A stretch of 64,000 nucleotides of DNA, taken from positions 62,001-126,000 of the forward strand of contig NZ_JABVCQ010000006.1 of the NCBI RefSeq assembly GCF_014145225.1. Direction: 5' to 3'. The position numbers were made by a program, and so were the translations under genes. Of this stretch, positions 26,561-34,852 are shown piece after piece. The stretch comes from Thiospirillum jenense. Its GTDB lineage: Bacteria; Pseudomonadota; Gammaproteobacteria; Chromatiales; Chromatiaceae. Each line of letters starts with the position of its first letter. Positions within the stretch are counted from its first letter, which is position 1. The notes beneath the pieces were generated by a model, which ran no database searches, was not told the DNA's origin, and worked only from the letters and a program-made list of their open reading frames with translations.

Positions 26561-28003
26561 ATGTCAATTCCAGTTTTACCACCATCCACCACCGCAATTG
26601 ATTTAGCCGCTATGACCTTATCGCCTAATGCACAAGCAATGGCGTATCTATTGTCAGCGGTGTTATTTATTTTTGCGTTAAAAGGTTTAACCCACCCAAC
26701 AACAGCGCGGCGCGGCAATCTATTCGGCATGTTGGGCATGTTAATTGCCATTGCCGCAACCTTGATGGGCAGCGCCGTGCAAACCTATGGGTTAATTATT
26801 GTCGGTATTGGTTGCGGCGCCGTGATTGGTATCATCATTGCCAAACGCATTCAAATGACCGCCATGCCGCAATTAGTCGCGGCATTGCACAGCTTTGTTG
26901 GCATGGCGGCAGTATTAGTTGCTATTGGCACCTTTTTTAATAAACGCGCCAGTGCCGAATTAACCGGGCTATTAATGGGCGAATTATCCGCTGGTATTGT
27001 GATTGGCGCCATTACCTTCACCGGCTCCGTGATTGCGTTTGGTAAATTGCAAGGGTTAATTAGCGGTAAACCGGTCAAGTTCAGCGGGCAGCATTTCATC
27101 AATGCGCTATTAGCGATGGCGACCGTTGCATTAGCGGTGCATTTCGGTTTAACAGGTGCGCTCTGGTCGTTATTATTAATGACATTGCTGGCATTTATTT
27201 TAGGCGCAACCTTAATTATTCCAATTGGCGGCGCGGACATGCCAGTCGTGATTTCAATGCTGAATAGCTATTCAGGTTGGGCGGCCGCGGCAACGGGTTT
27301 TACGCTGCACAACTATTTGTTAATTATTGTCGGGGCGCTGGTTGGATTTTCGGGTGCAATTCTTTCTTATATTATGTGTAAGGCAATGAATCGCTCAATT
27401 ATTAACGTCATTTTCGGTGGCTTTGGTTCGGATAATGAAAGTGCGAATACGGCGACCGCGGCCGCAGGTCAGGGTGTTAAATCAGCGTCAGTTGAAGATG
27501 CGATTTATTGGATGGAAGATGCCAGTAAAATTATTATTATTCCCGGCTATGGCATGGCGGTTGCACAAGCACAACATGCGTTAAAAGAATTGATGGAGCA
27601 ATTACAAGCGCGGGGGGCGGAGGTATTATTTGCTATTCACCCGGTCGCCGGGCGAATGCCAGGACACATGAACGTTTTATTAGCTGAGGCGGATATTCCG
27701 TATGATTTGGTTATGGAAATGGATGAGATCAATCCCGAGTTTCCGAGCGCGGATGTGGCGTTAATTGTCGGAGCAAATGATGTGGTTAATCCCGCCGCAA
27801 AGGATGATAAAAGCAGTCCAATTTATGGAATGCCGATTTTAGAAGCGAATAAAGCGCGGCAGGTGTATTTCCTCAAGCGTTCAATGCGTCCGGGCTATTC
27901 AGGTGTGGATAATTTATTATTCTACCAAGAGAATACCGCGCTGATTTTTGGTGATGCTAAAGCGACAATTGAGGGCATGGTTGCGGCATTAAAACGGCAA
28001 TAA
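26561..28003 (+). CDS. pntB: NAD(P) transhydrogenase beta subunit
   Basis: A 480-residue subunit with about nine membrane helices (about 20-265) carrying the proton channel, then the NADP(H)-binding dIII domain (about 300-480). The dIII signatures IIIPGYGMAVAQAQHALKEL, HPVAGRMPGHMNVLLAEA, VGANDVVNPAAKDD and the lid segment YSGVDNLLFYQENTALIFGDAK are all present. The length matches E. coli PntB (462) with a slightly longer N-terminus. It ends the pnt operon; a 122-nt gap to dapD follows that holds short GC-rich repeats but no confident terminator. Confidence 0.96.
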   Translation: MSIPVLPPSTTAIDLAAMTLSPNAQAMAYLLSAVLFIFALKGLTHPTTARRGNLFGMLGMLIAIAATLMGSAVQTYGLIIVGIGCGAVIGIIIAKRIQMTAMPQLVAALHSFVGMAAVLVAIGTFFNKRASAELTGLLMGELSAGIVIGAITFTGSVIAFGKLQGLISGKPVKFSGQHFINALLAMATVALAVHFGLTGALWSLLLMTLLAFILGATLIIPIGGADMPVVISMLNSYSGWAAAATGFTLHNYLLIIVGALVGFSGAILSYIMCKAMNRSIINVIFGGFGSDNESANTATAAAGQGVKSASVEDAIYWMEDASKIIIIPGYGMAVAQAQHALKELMEQLQARGAEVLFAIHPVAGRMPGHMNVLLAEADIPYDLVMEMDEINPEFPSADVALIVGANDVVNPAAKDDKSSPIYGMPILEANKARQVYFLKRSMRPGYSGVDNLLFYQENTALIFGDAKATIEGMVAALKRQ

Positions 28004-28125
28004 AACAGCGCGGCGGCAATTGATCGCGCACCAGTTGAATGACTAAATGACGTTGCCGATTGAATTACCGCCGCTGCTGGTTTACTCGGCATCTTTACCA
28101 CCACTTTGAGTGTGATTTAATCAAT

Positions 28126-28959
28126 ATGACTTATTCTGATTCTCATCAAACCATTATTGAAACTGCCTTTGAAAACCGCGCCGACATCACGCCGCGCACA
28201 GTAGATACGCACGTTAAAGATGCGGTATTGGCGACCATTGAACGCCTGGATCGGGGTGAATTGCGCGTTGCCGAACGCAATGAAACTGGGCAATGGGTGG
28301 TGAATGATTGGGTCAAAAAAGCGGTATTGCTGTGGTTTCGGATTGAAGATAATCAGTTAATGAACGGTGGTTGCACCAATTATTATGACAAGGTGCCGAG
28401 TAAATACGCCAATGCCACCGCGCAATCATTTCGCATAGCGGGAGTGAGAGTGGTGCCGCCGGCAATGGTGCGGCGCGGCGCTTTTATTGCACCGAGCTGT
28501 GTGTTAATGCCATCTTATGTCAATATCGGTGCGTATGTTGATTCAGGGACAATGGTGGATACTTGGGCGACGGTTGGTTCATGTGCGCAAATTGGTAAAA
28601 ACGTGCATTTATCAGGCGGCGTTGGAATTGGCGGGGTATTAGAACCGGTGCAGGCGGCGCCGACTATTATTGAAGATGATTGTTTTATTGGGGCGCGGTC
28701 GGAGGTGGTTGAAGGCGTAATTGTTGAGCAGGGTTCGGTGATTTCAATGGGCGTTTATATTGGGCAAAGTACCAAAATTTATAATCGCCTGACGGGTGAG
28801 ATTTCATTCGGGCGGGTGCCGGCCGGGTCGGTGGTGGTATCAGGTAATTTACCAGCGGCAGATGGGTCGCACAGTTTATATTGCGCGGTGATTATTAAAC
28901 AGGTGGATGCAAAAACGCGCAGCAAAGTTGGGATTAATGAATTATTGCGCGATATTTAA
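28126..28959 (+). CDS. dapD: 2,3,4,5-tetrahydropyridine-2,6-dicarboxylate N-succinyltransferase
   Basis: A step of the succinylase branch of lysine/diaminopimelate synthesis. The ATG at 28126 gives 277 residues, starting just before the conserved [12 protein letters not shown]; an upstream TTG (28060) would add unrelated sequence. The left-handed beta-helix hexapeptide repeats (about 105-240; e.g. [20 protein letters not shown]) and [16 protein letters not shown] are typical. E. coli DapD is 274 residues. It is monocistronic here as far as the neighbours show. Confidence 0.96.
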   Translation: MTYSDSHQTIIETAFENRADITPRTVDTHVKDAVLATIERLDRGELRVAERNETGQWVVNDWVKKAVLLWFRIEDNQLMNGGCTNYYDKVPSKYANATAQSFRIAGVRVVPPAMVRRGAFIAPSCVLMPSYVNIGAYVDSGTMVDTWATVGSCAQIGKNVHLSGGVGIGGVLEPVQAAPTIIEDDCFIGARSEVVEGVIVEQGSVISMGVYIGQSTKIYNRLTGEISFGRVPAGSVVVSGNLPAADGSHSLYCAVIIKQVDAKTRSKVGINELLRDI

Positions 28960-29019
28960 TTGACATAAACCGCCGGGGTAATTGCATCAAACTGCCCCAC
29001 TGTTTTAATTTTAATCACC

Positions 29020-29046
29020 AGCGGCGCGAGTTCATTCAGCGCCGCT
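29020..29046. terminator. Hairpin between convergent dapD and gcvT
   Basis: Perfect 8-bp GC-rich arms AGCGGCGC (29020-29027) and GCGCCGCT (29039-29046) with an 11-nt loop lie in the 103-nt convergent gap. No long U-tract follows on either strand, so a bidirectional terminator is only likely from position. Confidence 0.45.
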
Positions 29047-29062
29047 GTTCGTTTCATCCAGT

Positions 29063-30181
29063 TTAATTCAATTCAATCTGCGCTTGGCCATGCCGCACGA
29101 ATGGCGGTTTAACAATGCGCGCCGCCACTGGTGTATTGCGAATAATGACGTGACAGGGATCACCGATGGTCAGAGTTTTATTAATCAAGCGCGCCAGCGC
29201 AATCGAACGCTGCAAGGTCGGTGCAAATCCACCCGAGGTAATCACACCAATTGAATCTTGATGATGATTCGTCACCACCTGCCCCGGCCGCATAATGCCG
29301 CGCCCCAATAGCAATAAACCGACAAACGGGCGGTAATGATCGCTGGCGCGTTGTGCCTCCAGCGCCGCCCGTCCAATGAATCGGCGATCTGTCGGCTGCC
29401 ACGCCACCGTCCACGCCACGCCGCTATCCAATGGCGTGGTGGTTTCGTCCATGTCCTGCCCGTACAGATTCATGCCCGCCTCCAGCCGCAAGGTGTCACG
29501 CGCCCCGAGTCCACACGGCGTAAATCCCGCCGCGATCAGTTGCGTCCACACGGCCGCCGCTTCGGTGTTGGGCAGCATCAGTTCAAAACCATCCTCGCCG
29601 GTGTAACCCGTCCGCGCAATGAACCAGTCCAGATCATCGGCGGAGGTCGCGGTGAACGGCGGCAAGGCGAGGGCGGCGTCGCGCAACTGGGCGGGCAACA
29701 CCGCGGCGGCTTTGGCTCGCGCATTCGGCCCTTGCAGCGCCAGCAGCGCGAGCGGGCGTTGGATAAAAGTGACTTCTAAATCAGTGATTTGAGAGCGCAT
29801 CCAGTTCAGGTCACGCTCGGCGGTGGCGGCGTTTAACACGAGGCGGTAGCCGTTGCCGGCGGGTTGGCGATAGACGATGAGGTCGTCCACGATGCCGCCG
29901 GCGGGATTGAGCAGGCAACTGTAGAGCGCCTTGCCGTGCGTGGTGAGGCGGGCGATGTCGTTGGCTAACAGACGGCGCAGTGCCAGTTGCGCGGCGTCAC
30001 CGTCCACGTCAATCGCCCGCATGTGCGAGACATCAAATAGCCCGGCGTCAGTGCGCACGGCGTGATGTTCGGCCAGTTGCGAGCCGTAGTGCAGCGGCAT
30101 GTCCCAGCCGCCAAACGGCATGAACGTTGCGCCAAGTTGTTGATGGACTGGGTAAAGTTCGGTGCGGTACAAAGCGGACAT
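29063..30181 (-). CDS. gcvT: Aminomethyltransferase (glycine cleavage T protein)
   Basis: The T component of the glycine cleavage system, moving the aminomethyl carbon to tetrahydrofolate. ATG at 30181 gives 372 residues and the standard N-terminus LYPVHQQLGATFMPFGGWDMPLHYGS; an upstream start at 30265 is not supported. GLFDVSHM, GGIVDDLIVYR, TGYTGEDGFEL and GLGARDTLRLEAGMNLYGQDMDE are the folate-site motifs, with the catalytic Asp in SHMRAIDVDGD. No gcvH or gcvP is in the window. The 5' two-thirds is strikingly GC-rich compared with the 3' end and the neighbours. Confidence 0.95.
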   Translation of the reverse strand: MSALYRTELYPVHQQLGATFMPFGGWDMPLHYGSQLAEHHAVRTDAGLFDVSHMRAIDVDGDAAQLALRRLLANDIARLTTHGKALYSCLLNPAGGIVDDLIVYRQPAGNGYRLVLNAATAERDLNWMRSQITDLEVTFIQRPLALLALQGPNARAKAAAVLPAQLRDAALALPPFTATSADDLDWFIARTGYTGEDGFELMLPNTEAAAVWTQLIAAGFTPCGLGARDTLRLEAGMNLYGQDMDETTTPLDSGVAWTVAWQPTDRRFIGRAALEAQRASDHYRPFVGLLLLGRGIMRPGQVVTNHHQDSIGVITSGGFAPTLQRSIALARLINKTLTIGDPCHVIIRNTPVAARIVKPPFVRHGQAQIELN

Positions 30182-30313
30182 GGCGGTTAATTTTGCTTTC
30201 TTGGGAGGGGTTAAAATTGATAGGGTTGCCACATAGTATCCAATAAACTGTGTTTTGCTTAGCATGATTGAGGAATGCTGAGTCCGTTAGCATATTTCTG
30301 ACAGAGAACGACT

Positions 30314-30342
30314 TTGACAGTGCAAAAATCCGTCGTTATCCT
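30314..30342 (+). promoter_or_regulatory. Sigma70-like promoter in front of boxA leader
   Basis: A consensus -35 TTGACA (30314-30319), a 17-nt spacer and -10 TATCCT (30337-30342, four of six consensus bases). Transcription would begin near 30349, directly ahead of the hairpin and boxA. The perfect -35 and close boxA resemble rRNA operon promoters. Confidence 0.6.
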
Positions 30343-30350
30343 AAAACTGG

Positions 30351-30389
30351 GTAGCATGTATTTTATGGCGATAACCAAGCGCGTGCTAC
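30351..30389 (+). promoter_or_regulatory. Hairpin upstream of boxA (boxB-like position)
   Basis: Arms GTAGCATG (30351-30358) and CGTGCTAC (30382-30389) pair over 8 bp with one G-U. The hairpin lies 8 nt before boxA, the same relative position as boxB in rRNA leaders. Its loop (23 nt) is longer than a typical boxB. Confidence 0.45.
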
Positions 30390-30397
30390 TCAATCAC

Positions 30398-30409
30398 GCT
30401 CTTTAACAA
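30398..30409 (+). promoter_or_regulatory. boxA antitermination element (rRNA-leader type)
   Basis: GCTCTTTAACAA matches the E. coli rrn leader boxA (TGCTCTTTAACA) over its 11 shared bases. In rRNA operons boxA recruits NusB, NusE and SuhB to make transcription resist Rho. It is on the plus strand, downstream of the promoter at 30314. No rRNA gene follows in the window. Confidence 0.75.
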
Positions 30410-30682
30410 GTTCGAGTATGCGGTTGCCAGCACGAGTTGCTGGCGTAAAACTTGAAACGCATCAAAGAGTTCGCGCTGTAAAAACATTTGTTTTTGCAGC
30501 CTTGGTAGATACACCCCAATCTTCGGACTGGCAGTTAAGCGTTACTGAGCATTGCTCACTAATGCTTAAGAAAAATGTATCGGCATTAATAACCAGTGAC
30601 AGGTGTTACACGGCTACAGCATGGGATGCGATCTGATGTGACCGATGGGCATAGGATAGACAGGCAAGAATATCGTCACGTT

Positions 30683-31240
30683 CTAGCCACGCATAACCGA
30701 GCGCCCAAATTGCGTCCCGCCGCAAGCGGGGCAGGCGGGAATGCAGCCGGTCTGCGTCAAGGTCACGGCCGCGCCGCAGCCAGTACAGCGTAACGTGCCA
30801 GGTGCGGTGATGTCGCCCGTTTGGTAGCGGTCAAACTGCCGCCCCTCGTGCTGGAGCTGGCGCAATTGCAAACTGGTTTGATCGGCGACGCTGGTAAAGG
30901 CGGTGAGAATGCGCTCTTCAATTAACGCCACATCAAAGCGCCACCAATTGCGTAAATCATCCCCGGTGGTGACAAGATAACTGGCGGCGTCGTGTAAATC
31001 CCGTTCTAAATAATCACCAATGCGATTGGCTTCCTCGCGGGTTAATTCGCCCAATTCCACCATGCGATCACGGACGGCGGCTAATTGATCGCGCAGTTTT
31101 GTGAAGACCGGCGCGGCGTTATCCGCTTCAGCGGTGGAATGAACATGCAGCAGGTCTAACATGCGTTCATAGGCGCGGATCAGGCGATTGGAATATAAAT
31201 CTGATGGCGGCGGCGTGATTGGATCAGTGGAATGCGGCAT
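30683..31240 (-). CDS. DUF1451 (YbeL-type) zinc-ribbon protein
   Basis: A 185-residue soluble protein with an alpha-helical N-terminal two-thirds (LIRAYERMLDLLHVH, DYLERDLHDAASYL, NWWRFDVALIEERIL) and a C-terminal zinc ribbon CTGCGAAVTL...CPACGGTQF. This architecture is the DUF1451 family, whose function is unknown. The plus-strand boxA leader points straight into the antisense of this gene, whose stop lies only about 115 nt beyond the last hairpin. It is 72 nt downstream of the NUDIX gene on the same strand. Confidence 0.85.
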   Translation of the reverse strand: MPHSTDPITPPPSDLYSNRLIRAYERMLDLLHVHSTAEADNAAPVFTKLRDQLAAVRDRMVELGELTREEANRIGDYLERDLHDAASYLVTTGDDLRNWWRFDVALIEERILTAFTSVADQTSLQLRQLQHEGRQFDRYQTGDITAPGTLRCTGCGAAVTLTQTGCIPACPACGGTQFGRSVMRG

Positions 31241-31312
31241 GATTGATTTCCTGATGATGTGAATTGAGTTGGTATGAATGGTGGTGAATAAAACTGGCGC
31301 CGTTTTGCTGAC

Positions 31313-31876
31313 CTAATTCATCTGGCAGATTTGCAAATGTGCCACCGTCCGGCAAATGCCAATTAACGTTTTCGCGTCGGTGATTTGCCCGTTTTGACAC
31401 CAATTCCACACTTCCACCAGCGGCAGCCAATGCACTTCAATTACCTCGCCGCTGCCGTGCGCCATTGCCGTCGGCGTCAAATCCCGCGCCAAATACACAT
31501 AAATCACCTCATCAAACACGCCCGGCGAACTGTGCAACCAGCCCAATTCCGACCACTGCGCGGCGGTGATGCCGGCCTCTTCCGCCAACTCGCGCTGCGC
31601 AGTTTGCAACGGCGGTTCACCATCATCGCGCTTACCGGCGGGCAATTCCCACAACCAGCCGCCGCCGGCGTGGCGATATTGGCGCAATAAACACAGTTGC
31701 AATTGTGCGTCAAGTGCCACCACCGCCGCGCCGCCGGGGTGGTGAACGATCTCCAATTCCACCCGCTGGCCGGTGGGCAGTTGCACCGTTTCCAGTGCCA
31801 AGGTCACGACCTTGCCTTGATAAATCAGCGTTTGAAACGCCGGCGGTGCTGTGTCATTTAGTGCCATAGTTGTCAT
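31313..31876 (-). CDS. NUDIX hydrolase, ADP-ribose pyrophosphatase-like
   Basis: A 187-residue NUDIX protein. The NUDIX box GKRDDGEPPLQTAQRELAEEAGI (about 76-98) has all catalytic Glu residues, preceded by WLWELPAG, typical of ADP-ribose pyrophosphatases (NudF/YffH group). It probably hydrolyses ADP-ribose or a related nucleoside diphosphate sugar. The first Met at 31876 is used; Met4 is an alternative. It is divergent from the PH-domain gene (112-nt gap). Substrate is inferred only from the family. Confidence 0.82.
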   Translation of the reverse strand: MTTMALNDTAPPAFQTLIYQGKVVTLALETVQLPTGQRVELEIVHHPGGAAVVALDAQLQLCLLRQYRHAGGGWLWELPAGKRDDGEPPLQTAQRELAEEAGITAAQWSELGWLHSSPGVFDEVIYVYLARDLTPTAMAHGSGEVIEVHWLPLVEVWNWCQNGQITDAKTLIGICRTVAHLQICQMN

Positions 31877-31988
31877 AAACTGTCATGTCATGCGCAAAAT
31901 CACAGTTACACGGAAGGGCTAGTGTATGATGTGCGCAGTATGATTGTGTTGATAGATCATGCAATTAAATCACCAATAGAGGTGCGCA

Positions 31989-32372
31989 ATGGGATTATTT
32001 AGCGGTTTACTCGGCAATGCCACGACGGTTGACTCTGACACTTTACGCCAGCAATTGGCACCAATTTTAGCGGAAACTGAAACGATTGAAATTGGGTTTC
32101 AATTAATTCGTGACCAATTTGTGTTCACCAACCGGCGGTTGATTTTAATTGATAAACAGGGCTTGACGGGGAAAAAAACTGAGTATTTGTCCGTGATCTA
32201 CCGGGCGATCACGCGCTTTTCCGTCGAAACTGCCGGCCATTTTGATCTCGATGCCGATTTAAAAATCTGGGTGTCGGGCGCGGCCGAACCGATTGTGCGC
32301 TCATTGCACGGCGGTGACAATGTGACGGCGATTCAACAAGCGCTCGCCACCGCCGTTTTATCCACCCGCTGA
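31989..32372 (+). CDS. Bacterial PH-domain protein (bPH_1)
   Basis: A 127-residue protein that is almost entirely one pleckstrin-homology-like domain (bPH_1): LIRDQFVFTNRRLILIDKQGLTGKKTEYLSVIYRAITRFSVE is the family core. The fold is known to form ring-like assemblies in members studied; the cellular role is unknown. It has no signal peptide or membrane segment. GAGG 7 nt upstream supports the start. It is 78 nt upstream of the SUMF1-domain gene. Confidence 0.85.
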   Translation: MGLFSGLLGNATTVDSDTLRQQLAPILAETETIEIGFQLIRDQFVFTNRRLILIDKQGLTGKKTEYLSVIYRAITRFSVETAGHFDLDADLKIWVSGAAEPIVRSLHGGDNVTAIQQALATAVLSTR

Positions 32373-32450
32373 ATTGGTCACGCCCTCGCCGTATTCAACC
32401 AACTCAATTCAATCGCCCCCCGCGTTTTATTTGCCTGGATGATTTGAACA

Positions 32451-33911
32451 ATGGCGCCATCTTCCCCCCCCGTCCCGCCGTCACCGACTACCAATAAACC
32501 CGCCGCCCCGCCCGCATCTGGTGGAGTCCGCGATGCCACCGCCGTCACCGCCGATTTGGCCGTGTTACAGGAAAATGAAGGTTTGCGGCTGGCGTTGCGT
32601 GAACAGGAGCGCATCGTCGAGGAATTAACCAACGAATGCCGCCGCTTGGAAGATCGCCTCGAAGATCGTTACCAAGATATTGACGCGCTGCGGCGGGAAT
32701 TGGATCGCAAAGATCGCGTGTTAAAAGATGCCGAAGGACGCGGGTTCATTGCCGGCGGTAGCACTGATGCCGCCGCCGTGGCCGCCTCAGCCGCCAGTCA
32801 AGCGCTTGCCTCACCGCCAGAGTTTGATCCGGATGCCGAGGCTGCCGATCACCCGGGGCGCTTGCGCTTTGTCGGAGGTTTTGCCACCGGGTTAGTGATT
32901 GCCGCGGTGGCCGGCGGTGGGCTGTGGTGGAGCGGCGTTTTACCACCCCCACCGTTTATTCAAACCACCACCGCAGCCGGTGCGCCAATGTTTGATGAAA
33001 CGACCATTGCCAATCATTTCAATCCATTAGCGCCGCTGGTGGGTGAACCGTACTTGACCGACACGGCGCAACCAGTGACCGCCGCGCCAGCCCCCGCCGC
33101 CAATCCGCCCCCCGCCGGTGACGTTCCAGCGTTACCCGCCGATGCCGCGCTGGCACAATCAATTGTCCTGCCATCCCCCGCTGACGCGGTAGCCGACCCA
33201 GTGCGCGACCCCAACGGGCCGGAGATGGTCGTAATTCACCCCGCCCGCTTTGCAATGGGCGATCCAATCGGCATGTCAGACAGCGATGCCCGCCCGGTGC
33301 GCGCCGTGCAATTGGATGGCTATTTAATAGGCGTTAATGAAGTGACGTTTAACGAATACGACCGTTTTGTTCACGCCACCAATGCGCGCCGCCCGAATGA
33401 TTTTGGTTGGGGACGCGGCAGTCGGCCGGTGGTGGATGTCAGTTGGGAGGAAGTGCAAACCTATTTGAAGTGGCTGTCGCAGCAAACGGGTCACACCTAC
33501 CGCCTGCCCAGCGAAGCGGAGTGGGAATACGCCGCTCGCGGCAGTAGCGCCTCCTCCTACTGGTGGGGCGCCGGCTCTGCGGAAAATCGCGCCGTGTGTT
33601 TTGACTGCGGCACTCGCTGGGATCGGGTGTCCACCGCACCAGCGGGCAGTTTTGCCGCCAATCCGTTCGGGTTACGCGACACCGCCGGCAATGCCTACGA
33701 GTGGGTGGCTGATTGCTACCGCCCGACCTATCACGATGCCCCCGCCAGCGGCGCGGCGGTGGAGGACGCGAATTGCCAGTATCGCGTGGTGCGCGGCGGC
33801 AGTTTCAGCAGCCCGTCGAGTGCGATGCGTAGCCACGCCCGCAACCGCTTCGCTGCTACCACCCACGTTGACATGATCGGCTTCCGCGTCGCCCGCAGCG
33901 TGGGACGTTGA
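32451..33911 (+). CDS. Membrane-anchored SUMF1/FGE-domain protein with coiled coil
   Basis: A 486-residue protein in four parts: Pro-rich N-terminus (1-25), predicted coiled coil (about 36-95, heptad-like Glu/Arg/Leu), a single membrane helix (about 141-163), a Pro/Ala-rich linker (to about 235), and a C-terminal formylglycine-generating-enzyme-like domain (about 238-485; MVVIHPARFAMGD, VSWEEVQTYLKWLSQQTGHTYRLPSEAEWEYAARG, GFRVARS). The SUMF1 domain would be periplasmic. Such domains often bind rather than oxidise; the FGE redox cysteines are not obvious. The whole gene is GC-rich. A C8 tract lies at codons 5-7. The stop is one base before the kinase start. Confidence 0.85.
   Translation: MAPSSPPVPPSPTTNKPAAPPASGGVRDATAVTADLAVLQENEGLRLALREQERIVEELTNECRRLEDRLEDRYQDIDALRRELDRKDRVLKDAEGRGFIAGGSTDAAAVAASAASQALASPPEFDPDAEAADHPGRLRFVGGFATGLVIAAVAGGGLWWSGVLPPPPFIQTTTAAGAPMFDETTIANHFNPLAPLVGEPYLTDTAQPVTAAPAPAANPPPAGDVPALPADAALAQSIVLPSPADAVADPVRDPNGPEMVVIHPARFAMGDPIGMSDSDARPVRAVQLDGYLIGVNEVTFNEYDRFVHATNARRPNDFGWGRGSRPVVDVSWEEVQTYLKWLSQQTGHTYRLPSEAEWEYAARGSSASSYWWGAGSAENRAVCFDCGTRWDRVSTAPAGSFAANPFGLRDTAGNAYEWVADCYRPTYHDAPASGAAVEDANCQYRVVRGGSFSSPSSAMRSHARNRFAATTHVDMIGFRVARSVGR
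32464..32471. repeat. C8 homopolymer just inside the SUMF1-domain gene
   Basis: Eight consecutive C's occupy codons 5-7 after the start, encoding Ser-Pro-Pro. Slippage here would shift the frame at the very N-terminus. Confidence 0.6.
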
Positions 33912-33912
33912 G

Positions 33913-34815
33913 ATGGCAACTGGGCAATTGATTATCGGCGTGGGCGTGGCGACGCTCGACATTGTCAACCGCGTCACGAATTATCCCGCCGAAGATGCCG
34001 AAATGCGGGCAATTGGGCAACGCCTCAGTCGTGGCGGTAATGTCACCAATAGCTTAACGGTTTTAAGTCAATTCGGTCATCAATGCGCGTGGCTCGGCAC
34101 CTGCGCAGACGATCACGCCGCCATGTTCATTATGAATGAATTACGGCAAAACGGCATTGTCACCGATCAAGTGATTCACCACCCCGGCACCACATCGCCC
34201 ACGTCATTTATTACCGTCAGTCAATTAACCGGCAGCCGCACCATTGTGCATTATCGCACCTTGCCCGAATTAACTGCCGATGAATTCGCGCAGGTGTCAT
34301 TGGATAATTGCCGTTGGATTCATTTTGAAGGGCGGCAGCCGGATCACACGGCAAAAATGATTGCGCGAGTGCAACATGATTATCCGCATTTGCCGATTTC
34401 AATTGAAATTGAAAAAAACCGCCCGGGGATTGAGGGTTTGTTATTACCGGTGCAGGCGCTGTTATTTTCACGCGCTTTTATTATTGCCACCGGTGCGCAT
34501 GACCCGCGCCAGTTTTTAATTCGCCAACAATCCATTAGCCACGCCGCGCTGTGCATTGCCGCGTGGGGGGCGGATGGTGCGTATGCCGTGACCAATGATC
34601 ATATTCCGCAATTCGTGCCAGCTTATCGCCCGCCAATGTTAATAGAAACGCTGGCCGCCGGCGATGTATTTAATGCCGCAATTATTGACGGGTTATTAAA
34701 ACAATTGCCGCTCGTGCAAGTATTAACTCGCGCCGTGCATTTGTCCGGCTACCACTGCGGACGGGAAGGATTGGACGGGTTAATTAAGAGCGCGGCGGCG
34801 GCGGGGATACTGTAG
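33913..34815 (+). CDS. PfkB-family carbohydrate kinase (ketohexokinase-like)
   Basis: A 300-residue ribokinase-fold sugar or nucleoside kinase. The N-terminal signature LSRGGNVTNSLTVLSQFGHQCAWLG (about 37-61) and the C-terminal anion-hole/catalytic motif ETLAAGDVFNAA (about 250-261, D256 the base) are present; the canonical DTxGAGD is altered to ETLAAGD. The overall pattern resembles animal-type ketohexokinase, so fructose or a related sugar is a reasonable guess only. It starts one base after the SUMF1 gene stop and is likely co-transcribed. It is convergent with argJ. Confidence 0.85.
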   Translation: MATGQLIIGVGVATLDIVNRVTNYPAEDAEMRAIGQRLSRGGNVTNSLTVLSQFGHQCAWLGTCADDHAAMFIMNELRQNGIVTDQVIHHPGTTSPTSFITVSQLTGSRTIVHYRTLPELTADEFAQVSLDNCRWIHFEGRQPDHTAKMIARVQHDYPHLPISIEIEKNRPGIEGLLLPVQALLFSRAFIIATGAHDPRQFLIRQQSISHAALCIAAWGADGAYAVTNDHIPQFVPAYRPPMLIETLAAGDVFNAAIIDGLLKQLPLVQVLTRAVHLSGYHCGREGLDGLIKSAAAAGIL

Positions 34816-34852
34816 CGATTGCCACGCCACCGTGACCAACGCGGGTGGCATC

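Larger units (their letters stand above)
30349..30570 (+). ncRNA. Candidate structured leader or small RNA with three stem-loops
   Basis: Downstream of boxA three stem-loops follow. The first is 30426-30432/30438-30444 (GCCAGCA/TGCTGGC, 7 bp, 5-nt loop). The second is 30475-30485/30490-30500 (GCTGTAAAAAC/GTTTTTGCAGC, 11 bp with one G-U, 4-nt loop). The third is 30535-30550/30554-30569, a 16-bp stem with one C-C mismatch, one G-U and a 3-nt loop. No U-tract ends the last hairpin. It could be a remnant rrn leader or an independent RNA. The boundaries are a guess: predicted transcription start to the end of the last stem. Confidence 0.35.
30182..30682. other. 501-nt non-coding region with promoter, boxA and hairpins
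   Basis: The largest gene-free stretch in the window, between gcvT (start 30181, minus) and the DUF1451 gene (end 30683, minus). On the plus strand it holds a sigma70-like promoter, a hairpin, an rRNA-type boxA and three more stable stem-loops. Small arms AGCAT (30261-30265) and ATGCT (30275-30279) precede the promoter. The last 110 nt (30571-30682) show nothing recognisable. A 72-codon open frame at 30418-30636 runs through the stem-loops and is not believed to be a gene. Confidence 0.7.

Noticed and set aside
30418-30636. 72-codon open frame on the plus strand
   Set aside because: It runs across boxA-proximal stem-loops, lacks an RBS and has no protein-like composition; the structured-RNA reading explains the sequence better.
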